From Cryobacterium fucosi (GTDB lineage: Bacteria; Actinomycetota; Actinomycetes; Actinomycetales; Microbacteriaceae): a stretch of DNA of 64,000 nt. The DNA is taken from NCBI RefSeq assembly GCF_004403515.1, contig NZ_SOHH01000087.1:1-64000 (forward strand). The letters run 5' to 3'. A program made the translations under genes and the position numbers. This document shows positions 15,188 through 23,416 of the stretch, piece by piece; the first letter of the stretch is position 1; every line of letters begins with the position of its first letter. Below the pieces are notes generated by a model. That model ran no database searches, was not told where the DNA came from, and worked only from the letters and a program-made list of their open reading frames with translations.

Positions 15188-16580
15188 CCCGACGTATGGG
15201 GTTCGGGCTGGCCTGATCGGGAAGACGTTGGGTCAGCCGTTCATGCCTCATCAGCAGTTGATCGCGGATATCGCGGGTGAGGTTGACCCGAAGACGTGCC
15301 GGTTGAAGTACCGGAAGGTTGTGGTGTTGCTGCCGCGGCAGTCGGGGAAGACGACGATTGACCTGTCGCAGAACATCATGCGCGCGCTGGTGTTCGCGGG
15401 CCCGCAGTTCGGGGGACCGCAGACGATCACGTACACCGCTCAGACGCGCAATGATGCGCGGATGAAGTTCCTGGCGCAGGAGAAACTGATCCTCCGCAAT
15501 TCGGCGTTCGGCGGTTTGTATGAGCTGCGGGAGGCGAATGGGTCGGAGTCGATTCAGTGGGCGAACGGTTCGGTGCACGGGTTGGCGTCGACGACGGAGA
15601 AGTCGGGGCACGGTCCAACCTTGGACAAGGGCACGATCGACGAGGCGTTCGCGCAGATCGACCGGCGGGTTGAGGGGGCGATGCGGCCGGCCATGATCGC
15701 CCGCCCGAACGCTCAACTGTGGGTGTTGTCCACGGCGGGCACCTTGCAGTCGGTGTACCTGAACGAGGAGATCCGGGCTGGCCGTGAGCTGGTGCTGTCG
15801 GGTGAACCGTCCCGAACCTGCTACATCGAGTATTCCGCGTCGGAGGATGACGACCCCGACGACGAGGAAACATGGTGGGGATGTATGCCGGCGCTTGGTT
15901 GGACGGTGGGGATTGATGAGATCCGGGCTGAGCATCAGGACGCGGCGAACGATCCGCGCCTGTTCTCGCGCCCGTACCTGAACATCACAGACACGGGGAT
16001 CGGTGCGGCCGCGGTCGTGACCGACGCTGAGTGGACGGAATCGGGCACGGACTCGGGTGTGGTGGGGCCTCGCGCGTTCGCGCTGGACGTCACCAACGAC
16101 CGGTCCTGGTCGGCGCTGTCGTGGTCCGGGTTCGACCGTGACGGCGTGTCCGTGTCGGAGCTGGTCAAGCATGAGCGGGGCACACATTGGGTGGTCCCGT
16201 TCCTGGTGAAAAAGTTTGCACAGTTCCCGAAGTATGAGCGGCGGATCTACCTGATCGGTGCGTCTCAGGCTGGGCAGATGGAGGACGCTTTCGAGGACGC
16301 GGACATCGAGGTCGTCAGGTTGTCACGGCCGGACTATGCGGCGGCGTGCGCACGGTACTACGACGGCATCGTGCAGCGCACGGTACTGCACTTGCGTTCC
16401 GGTCAGGTCCCCCTCGACGTCGCGATTGGTGGCGCCGCGTGGGGGACGGGCGACACACGGGTGTGGTCGCGGACCAACTCGACGGTGGACATCAGCCCGC
16501 TGGTCTCATGCACGGTCGCAGGGTTCGGGTTCGCACTCGAAATGGCGAACAACTACGACGTCATGGAGTCGACAGCTTAG
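15099..16580 (+). CDS. Large terminase subunit
   Basis: A DNA-packaging motor ATPase/nuclease of up to 493 residues. Walker A-like L-P-R-Q-S-G-K-T has its Lys at residue 84 counted from 15099, and the Walker B/catalytic segment G-T-I-D-E-A-F lies near 180-186. Asp residues of the C-terminal RNase H-like nuclease are in A-L-D-V-T-N-D near 328-334. The start is uncertain: GTG 15099, ATG 15114 and TTG 15153 are all in frame and overlap the small subunit gene. The motif content is clear for an HK97/P22-type large terminase. Confidence 0.92.
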   Translation: MVVRSMPSSGSSQRRSLALPRFQTPRNLDNPTYGVRAGLIGKTLGQPFMPHQQLIADIAGEVDPKTCRLKYRKVVVLLPRQSGKTTIDLSQNIMRALVFAGPQFGGPQTITYTAQTRNDARMKFLAQEKLILRNSAFGGLYELREANGSESIQWANGSVHGLASTTEKSGHGPTLDKGTIDEAFAQIDRRVEGAMRPAMIARPNAQLWVLSTAGTLQSVYLNEEIRAGRELVLSGEPSRTCYIEYSASEDDDPDDEETWWGCMPALGWTVGIDEIRAEHQDAANDPRLFSRPYLNITDTGIGAAAVVTDAEWTESGTDSGVVGPRAFALDVTNDRSWSALSWSGFDRDGVSVSELVKHERGTHWVVPFLVKKFAQFPKYERRIYLIGASQAGQMEDAFEDADIEVVRLSRPDYAAACARYYDGIVQRTVLHLRSGQVPLDVAIGGAAWGTGDTRVWSRTNSTVDISPLVSCTVAGFGFALEMANNYDVMESTA

Positions 16581-16589
16581 GAGGCGCAC

Positions 16590-16730
16590 GTGAAATCACT
16601 CATCACCACCATCCTTGAGCTGGTCGGACTGGCCCTGATCGTCACGGGTGCCGCCCTGATCTTCACCCCGGCGGCGTTCATCGTCGCCGGCGCTGGTCTC
16701 ATTCTCATCAGTCGGGGGGTCAACACGTGA
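16590..16730 (+). CDS. Small hydrophobic hairpin protein
   Basis: A 46-residue frame from the GTG at 16590, with a strong TTAGGAGGCG ribosome binding site, to the TGA at 16728-16730, which overlaps the portal start. Two hydrophobic helices (about 4-22 and 24-41) joined by a Thr-Pro turn make a likely membrane hairpin. Its place between terminase and portal is unusual and its role is unknown. Confidence 0.6.
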   Translation: MKSLITTILELVGLALIVTGAALIFTPAAFIVAGAGLILISRGVNT

Positions 16731-17863
16731 GCCTCCTCTTCCGGAAAACCGAAGAACGAGCGATCTCGTATCAGGACGTGTGGGGTTCGGGCGAGAGATC
16801 GCCGGTCCGTGGAGACCAGTTGGAGACGGCGCTGTCGGTCGTCCCCGTCTATTCCGCAACGGGCTACATCGCGGACCAGTTCGCATCGTCTCCGTGGGCT
16901 GCCTACGATACGACCGCTGGAGCGCCAGTGAAGGCTGCGACTCAGCCGTCGATCATCACAGACCCGGGTGTGCGTCAGCTCGACGTGTTCTCCTGGAAGC
17001 ACCAGCTGTGCACGTCGATGCTGTTGTGGGGGAACGCGTACGGGTACATCGGGTCGCTCGACCGGGCGGGTAACCCGGCGAAAGTGGAGTGGCTCCGCCC
17101 GGACAGGATGAACCTGAACGACGGTGAGTTCTATTTCAATGGCGAGCATGTTTCGCGGTCGAATCTGATTCATATCCCGATGTATGTTCTGCCAGGCTCA
17201 CCGGTCGGGCTGTCCCCCCTGGGGCTGTTTCGTACGCAAATTGAGACGGGCATTGAAGCGCAGCGCGTGGGGAAGAACTTCTTCAAACGGGGGATGGTGC
17301 CGTCGGCGCTACTCCGGAACAAGGCGAAGCAGCTTGACGCGGAGCAGGCGGCGACTGTCAAGCGCCGATTCATTGCCTCGGTCTCATCGTCTGAGCCTTT
17401 CGTTACGGGCATGGACTGGGAGTACACGGCGATCGGGCTGCCCCAGTCTGATGTCGCGTTCCTTGCGGGGATCAAGGCTACGGCGACACAGGTCGCCGCA
17501 ATCTATCGGATATCGCCGGAGATCGTCGGCGGGGAAACGTCAGGGAGTTCGCTCACGTACAAGAACCTGGAGCAGGACCAGATCAGGTTCAACACCGTGA
17601 CTTTGCGCCCGATCACATCACGCGCTGAGGCCGTGATCGATCACTACATGCTCCGACAGTACGTGAAATTCAACCTCGACGCCGGAGCTCGAGCCGATCT
17701 GAAAACACGCTACGAAGCTCACCAGATCGCCATCGACGCCGGGTTCAAAACCGCCGACGAGATCCGTGCGCTCGAAGAGTTGCCGCCGCTGACAGACCTG
17801 CAGAGACAACTGATGGCCATGAAAAAGATTCAGTCAACCGTGAAGGGGACAGCTGGTGCATGA
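16727..17863 (+). CDS. Portal protein, HK97 type
   Basis: A 378-residue portal protein that forms the dodecameric ring for DNA entry. Family features include the N-terminal S-V-V-P-V-Y-S-A-T-G-Y-I-A-D segment, the W-G-N-A-Y-G-Y-I motif near 103-110, a L-I-H-I-P-M strand, and the G-L-S-P-L segment near 161-165, followed by long helices (I-E-T-G-I-E-A-Q-R) and the S-S-L-T-Y-K-N-L-E-Q stretch near 270. The GTG start overlaps the stop of the small hydrophobic gene, and the C-terminus overlaps the protease by eight bases. Confidence 0.93.
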   Translation: MSLLFRKTEERAISYQDVWGSGERSPVRGDQLETALSVVPVYSATGYIADQFASSPWAAYDTTAGAPVKAATQPSIITDPGVRQLDVFSWKHQLCTSMLLWGNAYGYIGSLDRAGNPAKVEWLRPDRMNLNDGEFYFNGEHVSRSNLIHIPMYVLPGSPVGLSPLGLFRTQIETGIEAQRVGKNFFKRGMVPSALLRNKAKQLDAEQAATVKRRFIASVSSSEPFVTGMDWEYTAIGLPQSDVAFLAGIKATATQVAAIYRISPEIVGGETSGSSLTYKNLEQDQIRFNTVTLRPITSRAEAVIDHYMLRQYVKFNLDAGARADLKTRYEAHQIAIDAGFKTADEIRALEELPPLTDLQRQLMAMKKIQSTVKGTAGA

Positions 17864-18554
17864 AATCGAGAAACGTAACACGGCGCAACCGGTAGAGTTC
17901 CGGGCGTCCGACACGGGTGCAGGGGTCCTGACCGGGTACGCGGCGGTGTTCAACCGGTACTCGCAGAACCTCGGCGGTTTCGTCGAGCAGGTCGCCCCGG
18001 GTGCATTCAACAAATCACTCGGGGACGCGACACCTGTCATTGCCCGGTACAACCACAACGACGATTTCCTCCTCGGCACGACCGAGGCGGGCACGCTGAC
18101 GCTCACCGTCGACGGTACGGGTCTCCGCTATGACGTGGAGCTTCCTGACACCACGGCCGGCCGGGACGTTGCGGCGCTCGCGAAGCGCGGCGACCTCCGC
18201 TACTCGTCGTTCGCGTTCCGAGCGCTCGACGACGATTGGGGTGTCACCGATCAGGGGTTCCCGTTCCGGACGCTCCTGAACGTGCAACTCGTCGACGTCG
18301 CCCCGGTGAACACCCCGGCATACATGGACACGACCGCGGGTATGCGTTCCCTCGCGGAGCGCCTGCACATGGAGGTCGACGAGGTGCGCATAACACCGGT
18401 CGAAGAGATCCGCTCACTCCTGAGCGTCGAAAAACTTCCTCCCGAATCTCGGGCGGAACCGGAGAGCAAGGACGGGCAGAGCGAAACTCACCCGACTATT
18501 GCGATGCTCCGTCGCCGACTGGACATGGTTCAGTCGGCACCAGTCAGCAGGTAG
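17856..18554 (+). CDS. HK97-family prohead protease
   Basis: A 232-residue maturation protease (family S78). His67 in Y-N-H-N-D-D, Ser118 in R-Y-S-S-F-A-F and an acidic residue (Asp147 in L-V-D-V-A-P-V) are candidate catalytic residues. It should cut the delta domain from the capsid protein encoded next. The C-terminal 60 residues are charged and linker-like. Confidence 0.9.
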   Translation: MHEIEKRNTAQPVEFRASDTGAGVLTGYAAVFNRYSQNLGGFVEQVAPGAFNKSLGDATPVIARYNHNDDFLLGTTEAGTLTLTVDGTGLRYDVELPDTTAGRDVAALAKRGDLRYSSFAFRALDDDWGVTDQGFPFRTLLNVQLVDVAPVNTPAYMDTTAGMRSLAERLHMEVDEVRITPVEEIRSLLSVEKLPPESRAEPESKDGQSETHPTIAMLRRRLDMVQSAPVSR

Positions 18555-18583
18555 ACAACCACTGGCACAACACCGATCCATTC

Positions 18584-18614
18584 GCCCCACCCGCAGATTG
18601 CGGTGGGGCTTTTT
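18584..18614 (+). terminator. Intrinsic terminator between protease and capsid genes
   Basis: A GC-rich stem (18584-18593 region with 18600-18609, one bulged base) is followed by TTTTT at 18610-18614. It may give partial termination, so that capsid mRNA is made in a different amount from upstream genes. Confidence 0.7.
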
Positions 18615-18632
18615 CCTTGAAAGGGAGAAAAA

Positions 18633-19844
18633 ATGCCATCAATGGTGGAGCGCCTGCTGGAACAGCGGGCTCAGCTCTGGAGTCAGGCAACAGCCCTTCT
18701 CGACGTCGCCGACGCTGAGAAGAGGGACCTGTCTGGGGCAGAGAACGAACAGTACGACAAGATCACGGAGGACATGCGTTCCCTGAAGGAACGCGCGGAC
18801 CGGTTCATGGAGGACGATCGCACCTCCCGTGACATCGACGAGGCCCTGCGCTCGTTCAAGGGCCGTGAGCAAACAACCGAGAGCCGGCTGCCCGAGCTGC
18901 GCAAGTTCGTGAACGGTGAAACGAAGTCGTTCGAGATCATGCCGACGGTGAAGGAACTCGAGGAGATCCGGGCACTGTCCAAGGGCACCCTGACCGCCGG
19001 CGGCAACACGGTGCCGACGACGTTCTACGCCAAGCTGTGGGAGCACATGGTGGAAACGGCCACGCTCCTCGCGGGAGGCGCGACACTGTTCACCACCAAC
19101 TCGGGTGAGACCATCGACTTCCCGGTGACGACCAGCCACGGCACCGCCGCCGCGGTCGCTGAAGGTGCGGTGATCGGCGGGACCGACCCGGCGTTCGCGA
19201 AGCGCTCCCTCGGCGCGTTCAAGTACGGCGAGTTCGCTCTCATGTCCCGTGAGCTGACGCAGGACACCGGCGTTGACCTCGAGGGTTACCTTGCACGTGT
19301 CTTCGGACGCAACGTGGGTAACCTGCTCGGGGCGAAGCTGATCGTCGGCGTCGGCACGACTGAACCGGCCGGCATCATGGGTTCGGCAACGCTGGGCATC
19401 ACGGGCGGCACGGGTGTCGCGGGTGCTCCCACCTTTGACAACCTGATCGACCTGTTCTACTCGGTCATCTCCCCGTACCGGAACAGCCCGAACGCGTCGT
19501 GGCTGATGAAGGACACCACGGCGGGTGTGCTCCGGAAGGTGAAAGACCTGAACGGCCAGTACATCTGGCAGCCGTCCGTCATCGCCGGCACACCGGACCG
19601 GATCGAGAACAGGCCCGTGTTCACGGACCCGAACGTGGCAGGCACTGCGGTGAATGCAAGGTCGGTGGCGTTCGGTGACCTGTCCGCGTACGTCGTGCGC
19701 ATCGTCAACGGTATCCGTTTCGAACGGTCCGACGACTTCGCGTTCAACACGGATCAGATCGCGTTCCGCGCGATCGTCCGTGGTGACGGTCTCCTCGCGG
19801 ACCAGACCGGCGCCGTGAAGTTCTACCAGGGTGCTGCAACCTGA
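18633..19844 (+). CDS. Major capsid protein, HK97 fold
   Basis: A 403-residue capsid precursor. Residues 1-95 are a charged coiled coil typical of the scaffolding delta domain. The rest has HK97-fold marks: G-N-T-V-P-T-T-F near 127-134, the strand F-P-V-T-T near 165, an A-A-A-V-A-E-G-A segment near 175, and the E-loop/spine helix region with L-M-S-R-E-L near 206-211. The upstream ribosome binding site AAGGGAGAAAA fits an abundant product. Cleavage should fall near the end of the coiled coil. Confidence 0.94.
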   Translation: MPSMVERLLEQRAQLWSQATALLDVADAEKRDLSGAENEQYDKITEDMRSLKERADRFMEDDRTSRDIDEALRSFKGREQTTESRLPELRKFVNGETKSFEIMPTVKELEEIRALSKGTLTAGGNTVPTTFYAKLWEHMVETATLLAGGATLFTTNSGETIDFPVTTSHGTAAAVAEGAVIGGTDPAFAKRSLGAFKYGEFALMSRELTQDTGVDLEGYLARVFGRNVGNLLGAKLIVGVGTTEPAGIMGSATLGITGGTGVAGAPTFDNLIDLFYSVISPYRNSPNASWLMKDTTAGVLRKVKDLNGQYIWQPSVIAGTPDRIENRPVFTDPNVAGTAVNARSVAFGDLSAYVVRIVNGIRFERSDDFAFNTDQIAFRAIVRGDGLLADQTGAVKFYQGAAT

Positions 19845-19860
19845 TCGGTTCGGTTCCTGA

Positions 19861-19887
19861 GGGGGCGGGCTTCGGCCCGCCCCCTTC
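19861..19887 (+). terminator. Strong UUCG hairpin after the capsid gene
   Basis: A perfect 10-bp GC stem (19861-19870 with 19875-19884) is closed by a TTCG tetraloop and followed by only TT then CCCC. It is very stable; with little T tract it may protect the capsid mRNA end as much as terminate. Confidence 0.7.
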
Positions 19888-19916
19888 CCCGTAAACCCCC
19901 AACGAGGAGGCAGTAA

Positions 19917-20138
19917 ATGAAGATTCGAATGCTCGCGAAGATCAGCGGAACCCGCGACCTGGTCGACTGGCCGGATGTCGGCGGGACCATTAACGTCCCC
20001 GCCGATGAAGCTCAGAGCCTGATCGAGAATGGGCTGGCCGCCGAGGTCGGCGCCGTCGAGACGGCGGACCTGACTCGTCGGACACGCAAACCGGAAACTG
20101 CCACTGTGAAGGGTCTCACGAAGAGGGACCTGAGCTAA
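19917..20138 (+). CDS. Small head-associated protein
   Basis: A 73-residue protein with the R-D-L-V-D-W-P-D...N-V-P-A-D-E-A-Q-S-L-I-E-N-G-L-A pattern, which is typical of short proteins coded directly after phage capsid genes and thought to take part in head completion. GAGGAGG lies eight bases before the ATG. Confidence 0.65.
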   Translation: MKIRMLAKISGTRDLVDWPDVGGTINVPADEAQSLIENGLAAEVGAVETADLTRRTRKPETATVKGLTKRDLS

Positions 20139-20684
20139 ATGGCGACCGGGCTGATTCCTCTCGCGGACGCGAAACGGTCGCTCGGGATTGTGGGCACCGC
20201 AGACGACGCCGACATTCAACGGTACATCGAAGCGGCGACCCCCGTCATTGAGAACATCACCGGCCCTCTGATTGCCGGGTCGAAGGTGCACACGCTGAGC
20301 GGTGGGTCTGGGGTGCTCGTGCTTAGCGGCCCGTTCAGCACGGTCACGAGCGTGGTCGAGTCTGGTGTCACGATCACCGACTATCTCGCGGACGGGCCCG
20401 CGGGCATCATCTACGCCGGCACCACTGTGAGTTCCCGGGATTTCAAATCCGGGGTGCGGAACATTGTGGTCACCGTGAACGTGGGGAATGCGGAGATCCC
20501 CCCGAACGTGATTCTCGCAGCGCGTGAGTTGGTCAGGGTGTGGTGGCAGCAGGGCCGCCAGGGTAATCGTCCCGCGTGGGGCAACGACGTACCTGATGGG
20601 GCGGATGTTCCGATGGGGTTCGCCATTCCGCGACGCGTCGTCGAGTTGCTGCGGCCGCACGCACGAGCGGATGGGTTCGCCTGA
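20139..20684 (+). CDS. Head-tail connector (gp6-like adaptor)
   Basis: A 181-residue protein. The first 45 residues (L-A-D-A-K-R-S-L-G-I...D-D-A-D-I-Q-R-Y-I-E-A-A-T-P) match the helical start of HK97 gp6-type adaptors, which bind under the portal ring. Location between capsid and tail genes fits. It starts directly after the preceding stop and overlaps the next start by one base. Confidence 0.75.
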   Translation: MATGLIPLADAKRSLGIVGTADDADIQRYIEAATPVIENITGPLIAGSKVHTLSGGSGVLVLSGPFSTVTSVVESGVTITDYLADGPAGIIYAGTTVSSRDFKSGVRNIVVTVNVGNAEIPPNVILAARELVRVWWQQGRQGNRPAWGNDVPDGADVPMGFAIPRRVVELLRPHARADGFA

Positions 20685-21151
20685 TGGTCGAGGCGACACA
20701 GGCTCTCGCGTTCAAGGAGGCGATGTTCAACATCGCCGTCGGGTTGTGGGCCGCGGACACGACGGTGCAGGTCGCTTTCGGTCACCCGGGCCAAACGATG
20801 ATGAACGACATTGTGTCGTTCGGGGAGTTGGGCAGTTCGCAGGTGCCGGGGCCGATGGGCGGGCAACGGTCCCGCGATGAAACTCTGACGCTCACCGTGA
20901 TTTTCTCCATCTTCCGTGGTGGTGGTGCCGATCAGGAGATTGTCACCGCCAGGCGCGGTTACGCGCTGCTCGGCCAGCTGGAGAACTACGTGCGGAAAAC
21001 GGACACGACCGTGACCGGGACGGTGCGGAGTTGTTTCCTTGCCTCTCACGCGTCGGACGGTTCGACGGACCCTGATGTGCTGGCGGCTGGCCGGCTGACC
21101 ACCATTGCGGCGCAGTTCGTCGCTGTCACACGAATTACTACTGGGAGCTGA
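20684..21151 (+). CDS. Putative head-tail joining or tail terminator protein
   Basis: A 155-residue protein with an alpha/beta profile. Its position second after the connector, before the tail tube, is that of the stopper or tail terminator. No family motif is distinct enough to choose between them. Confidence 0.55.
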   Translation: MVEATQALAFKEAMFNIAVGLWAADTTVQVAFGHPGQTMMNDIVSFGELGSSQVPGPMGGQRSRDETLTLTVIFSIFRGGGADQEIVTARRGYALLGQLENYVRKTDTTVTGTVRSCFLASHASDGSTDPDVLAAGRLTTIAAQFVAVTRITTGS

Positions 21152-21153
21152 CC

Positions 21154-21330
21154 ATGAAACTCATTCACCATTCGCCGGCGGGCGCGCTGGAGATCGTCGG
21201 TGTCGACGGGATCGTCGAGCCGGGCGAACCGTTCGAGATCCCCGACGAGCAGGCCGAGGGTCTGCTCGTGCAATCCGACCTGTATTTCCGCGCACCTGAA
21301 CCGACACCTGAACCGAAGGGCAAGAAATGA
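21154..21330 (+). CDS. Small phage protein before the tail tube
   Basis: A 58-residue frame, ATG 21154 to TGA 21328-21330, with GGGAGCTGACC before the start and a 4-base overlap with the tail tube gene. It has the G-E-P-F-E-I-P-D-E-Q-A-E-G-L-L pattern, similar in layout to the small protein at 19917. It may be a paralogue-like head/tail completion protein. Confidence 0.6.
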   Translation: MKLIHHSPAGALEIVGVDGIVEPGEPFEIPDEQAEGLLVQSDLYFRAPEPTPEPKGKK

Positions 21331-22352
21331 CCACGCAACAGGACGCCGCCCTCGGGCTGAAAAAGGAGGCCACGTTCGGGACCTACATCGCCCCCGATAA
21401 GTTCTTCGAGATCACGCAAGAGGACTTCGCGTGGAACCCGACGTTCAGTTCCGGGTCGGCGATGCGCTACGGGAAGCGGGTCATCGCGGGCGACCGCCGT
21501 GTACTGGTGAAGGAAGAGGTCACCGGGTCGCTCACTGTCGAGGGCATCACGAAGACCCTCGGTGCCATGTTCGAAGCTGCGCTCGGGTCGGGGGTATCGA
21601 CGATCATCGGCGCGGGCCCCGGGTACCAGCAGCTGTTCACGCCGACGGCGACGGACCCGCTGCCGTCGTACACGATTCAGGCGAGCATCCCCACCGTGGG
21701 TGGTGGTGCGGCTCAGCCGATGTCGTTCCTCGGGTGCGTGTGCACCGGGTTCGAGCTCGACGCCGGTAACGCGGGCGTCCCCATGTTGAAGTTCAATTGG
21801 GTGGGAAAGTCCGTGGACACCACGCAGGCGTTCGTGACTCCGTCGTATGTGGCGGGCACGTCGCTGATGTCGTTCGTCGGCGGGTCGATCCGGATCGGTG
21901 GCACCGTGACGGTGCCGACGAACGTAGCGCTGGCCTCGGGTGGTACGGCGGCGGCGAACGTGGTGGATGCGAAGTTCACCTATGAGAACGGCGTCGACTC
22001 GGGCGGGTTTTTCTTCGGCGGCGGCGGCAAGCGCGGCCGGGCACCCGTGGTGGGGGGCCGGGGGCTGTCGGGGAGTTTGACGGTCGAGTACGACACGAAC
22101 GTCCTCCGGGACGCGTTCCTCGCACAAACGGATCTGGCGTTGGTGTTGAAGTTCGCGCACTCTGTGGCGATCACGGCCGGGGTGTTCCCGACGCTGGAGA
22201 TCACGATCCCGGTGGTCCGGTTGGACGGTGAACTGCCGAAGGCGAACGGCGGGGATGTCATCACCCAGTCGGTTGACTTCACGGGGGTGGACGGGCGTGT
22301 TGCTGCGCAGCCTGTGTATGTGGCGATCGTGACGGCGGAGACCGCGATCTGA
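21327..22352 (+). CDS. Major tail tube protein
   Basis: A 341-residue beta-rich protein. The opening A-A-L-G-L-K-K-E-A-T-F-G-T-Y near residues 7-20 and the later G-S-L-T-V-E strands (twice) are typical of siphovirus tail tube proteins of actinophages. Its place upstream of the chaperone frameshift pair and tape measure supports this. It should form the stacked hexamer rings of the tail. Confidence 0.85.
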   Translation: MTTQQDAALGLKKEATFGTYIAPDKFFEITQEDFAWNPTFSSGSAMRYGKRVIAGDRRVLVKEEVTGSLTVEGITKTLGAMFEAALGSGVSTIIGAGPGYQQLFTPTATDPLPSYTIQASIPTVGGGAAQPMSFLGCVCTGFELDAGNAGVPMLKFNWVGKSVDTTQAFVTPSYVAGTSLMSFVGGSIRIGGTVTVPTNVALASGGTAAANVVDAKFTYENGVDSGGFFFGGGGKRGRAPVVGGRGLSGSLTVEYDTNVLRDAFLAQTDLALVLKFAHSVAITAGVFPTLEITIPVVRLDGELPKANGGDVITQSVDFTGVDGRVAAQPVYVAIVTAETAI

Positions 22353-22837
22353 TGGTTGAGGTGGTCATCGACCGGGCGGAATGGTATCGGCTTGCGGGTG
22401 ACCTCAAAGCGTATGAGCCTGCTCTACTGCGCGCGCTACGGCGCCGGCTGAAGAAGTCCGGCGACCTCGCGGCGCTCGCAGTGAAAGCGAAACTTGCCAG
22501 CGCGGGCGGCGGTGACGTCGGGCATGAGAACCGGGCGGCGCTGATCGCTGGAACGCGCGTGTCGGTGAGTTTCGCTGAGCGAACCGCGGGCGTGAAGATC
22601 GTGACGAACCCGTCGAAACTACCGGCGACGAGCCGGGGCTTGGCTAAGGCGTTCAACCTGGCCGAGTTCCGGCACAGGGTGTATGGCCGGAAAGTGTGGG
22701 TACCTCAGAAGGGGCGCCCGTATTTCAACACGTCCATCGATGAGGTTGCCCGGACTGTGATGGTCCGGGAAATGCAGGAAGCAATGGATGAGGCGACGGC
22801 CGTGATCACTTCACGCGTCGGCGCATGGCCGTACTAA
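22352..22837 (+). CDS. Putative HK97 gp10-like tail component
   Basis: A 161-residue basic protein with two helices at the start and a R-P-Y-F-N-T-S-I-D-E-V near the end. The ending resembles gp10-like proteins (which end with a R-P-F-L-xx-A pattern). Normally such genes come before the tail tube; here it comes after. Assignment is tentative. Confidence 0.5.
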   Translation: MVEVVIDRAEWYRLAGDLKAYEPALLRALRRRLKKSGDLAALAVKAKLASAGGGDVGHENRAALIAGTRVSVSFAERTAGVKIVTNPSKLPATSRGLAKAFNLAEFRHRVYGRKVWVPQKGRPYFNTSIDEVARTVMVREMQEAMDEATAVITSRVGAWPY

Positions 22838-22859
22838 AAACTAAAGGGGCACGAGGCGT

Positions 22860-23261
22860 ATGAAACTACTCATCGGTGATGCGAAGTATGACCTGTTCGA
22901 GGGGATTCAGAAGGCGACCCTGTCGGACCTGATCCTGTTGAAACGGGCGACGAAGTCGACGGACTTCCCGAACGGGATCACGGTCAACACGATCCAAGCT
23001 TTCTTTACCTCGCTGAAAGCTGACGAGGATGATGAGCGCGGGCTGCTGGAGATGCTCGTCGATTCGGATGAGGGTCTCGAAATCGTGCGGGCGATCATCT
23101 TCCTGTGTCGCCGCCGCGCCGGGGAAACACAGTCGTTCGACGAGCTCACCGATGTGGCTCTGTCGGAGACGGGGTTTGAGGACGACGAGGTCGAGGTTGA
23201 GTCCGGCCCAAAAGACGAGGCCGTCGCGCCGGTCAAAAAGACGAAGACCTCGAAGACGTAG
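22860..23261 (+). CDS. Tail assembly chaperone (G-type)
   Basis: A 133-residue acidic protein, positioned just before the tape measure gene as tail assembly chaperones are. It should bind the tape measure during tail assembly. The last six codons overlap the slippery site at 23234-23240, where a -1 shift gives the longer G-T form described separately. Confidence 0.8.
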   Translation: MKLLIGDAKYDLFEGIQKATLSDLILLKRATKSTDFPNGITVNTIQAFFTSLKADEDDERGLLEMLVDSDEGLEIVRAIIFLCRRRAGETQSFDELTDVALSETGFEDDEVEVESGPKDEAVAPVKKTKTSKT

Positions 23262-23407
23262 AGGCGTCCCTGTATCGGTGGTTGCCGGCGATCTCGCATT
23301 ATTTCCCGGGTATCACCCCGCTGAACGTGTACCAGCTCACCGTTGATTGGTGGCGGGTGTACGTCGCGGAAGCGAAGGCGATTCACCTCGAGAATTCGAA
23401 GAAGTAG
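22860..23407 (+). CDS. Tail assembly chaperone G-T fusion by -1 frameshift
   Basis: If ribosomes slip back one base after codon 23238-23240, reading continues from 23240 to the TAG at 23405-23407 and gives a protein of about 182 residues. The added 55 residues (starting D-E-D-L-E-D-V, with W-L-P-A-I and an L-T-V-D-W-W core) have no start codon of their own but fill the whole gap to the tape measure gene. The site is C-AAA-AAG, a plausible slippery heptamer. This matches the conserved G/GT arrangement of lambda-like tails. Confidence 0.78.
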
Positions 23408-23416
23408 GGGGTTGTC

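Noticed and set aside
18639-20699. 686-codon minus-strand ORF
   Set aside because: Shadow of the capsid and connector genes, where the plus-strand products are clear.
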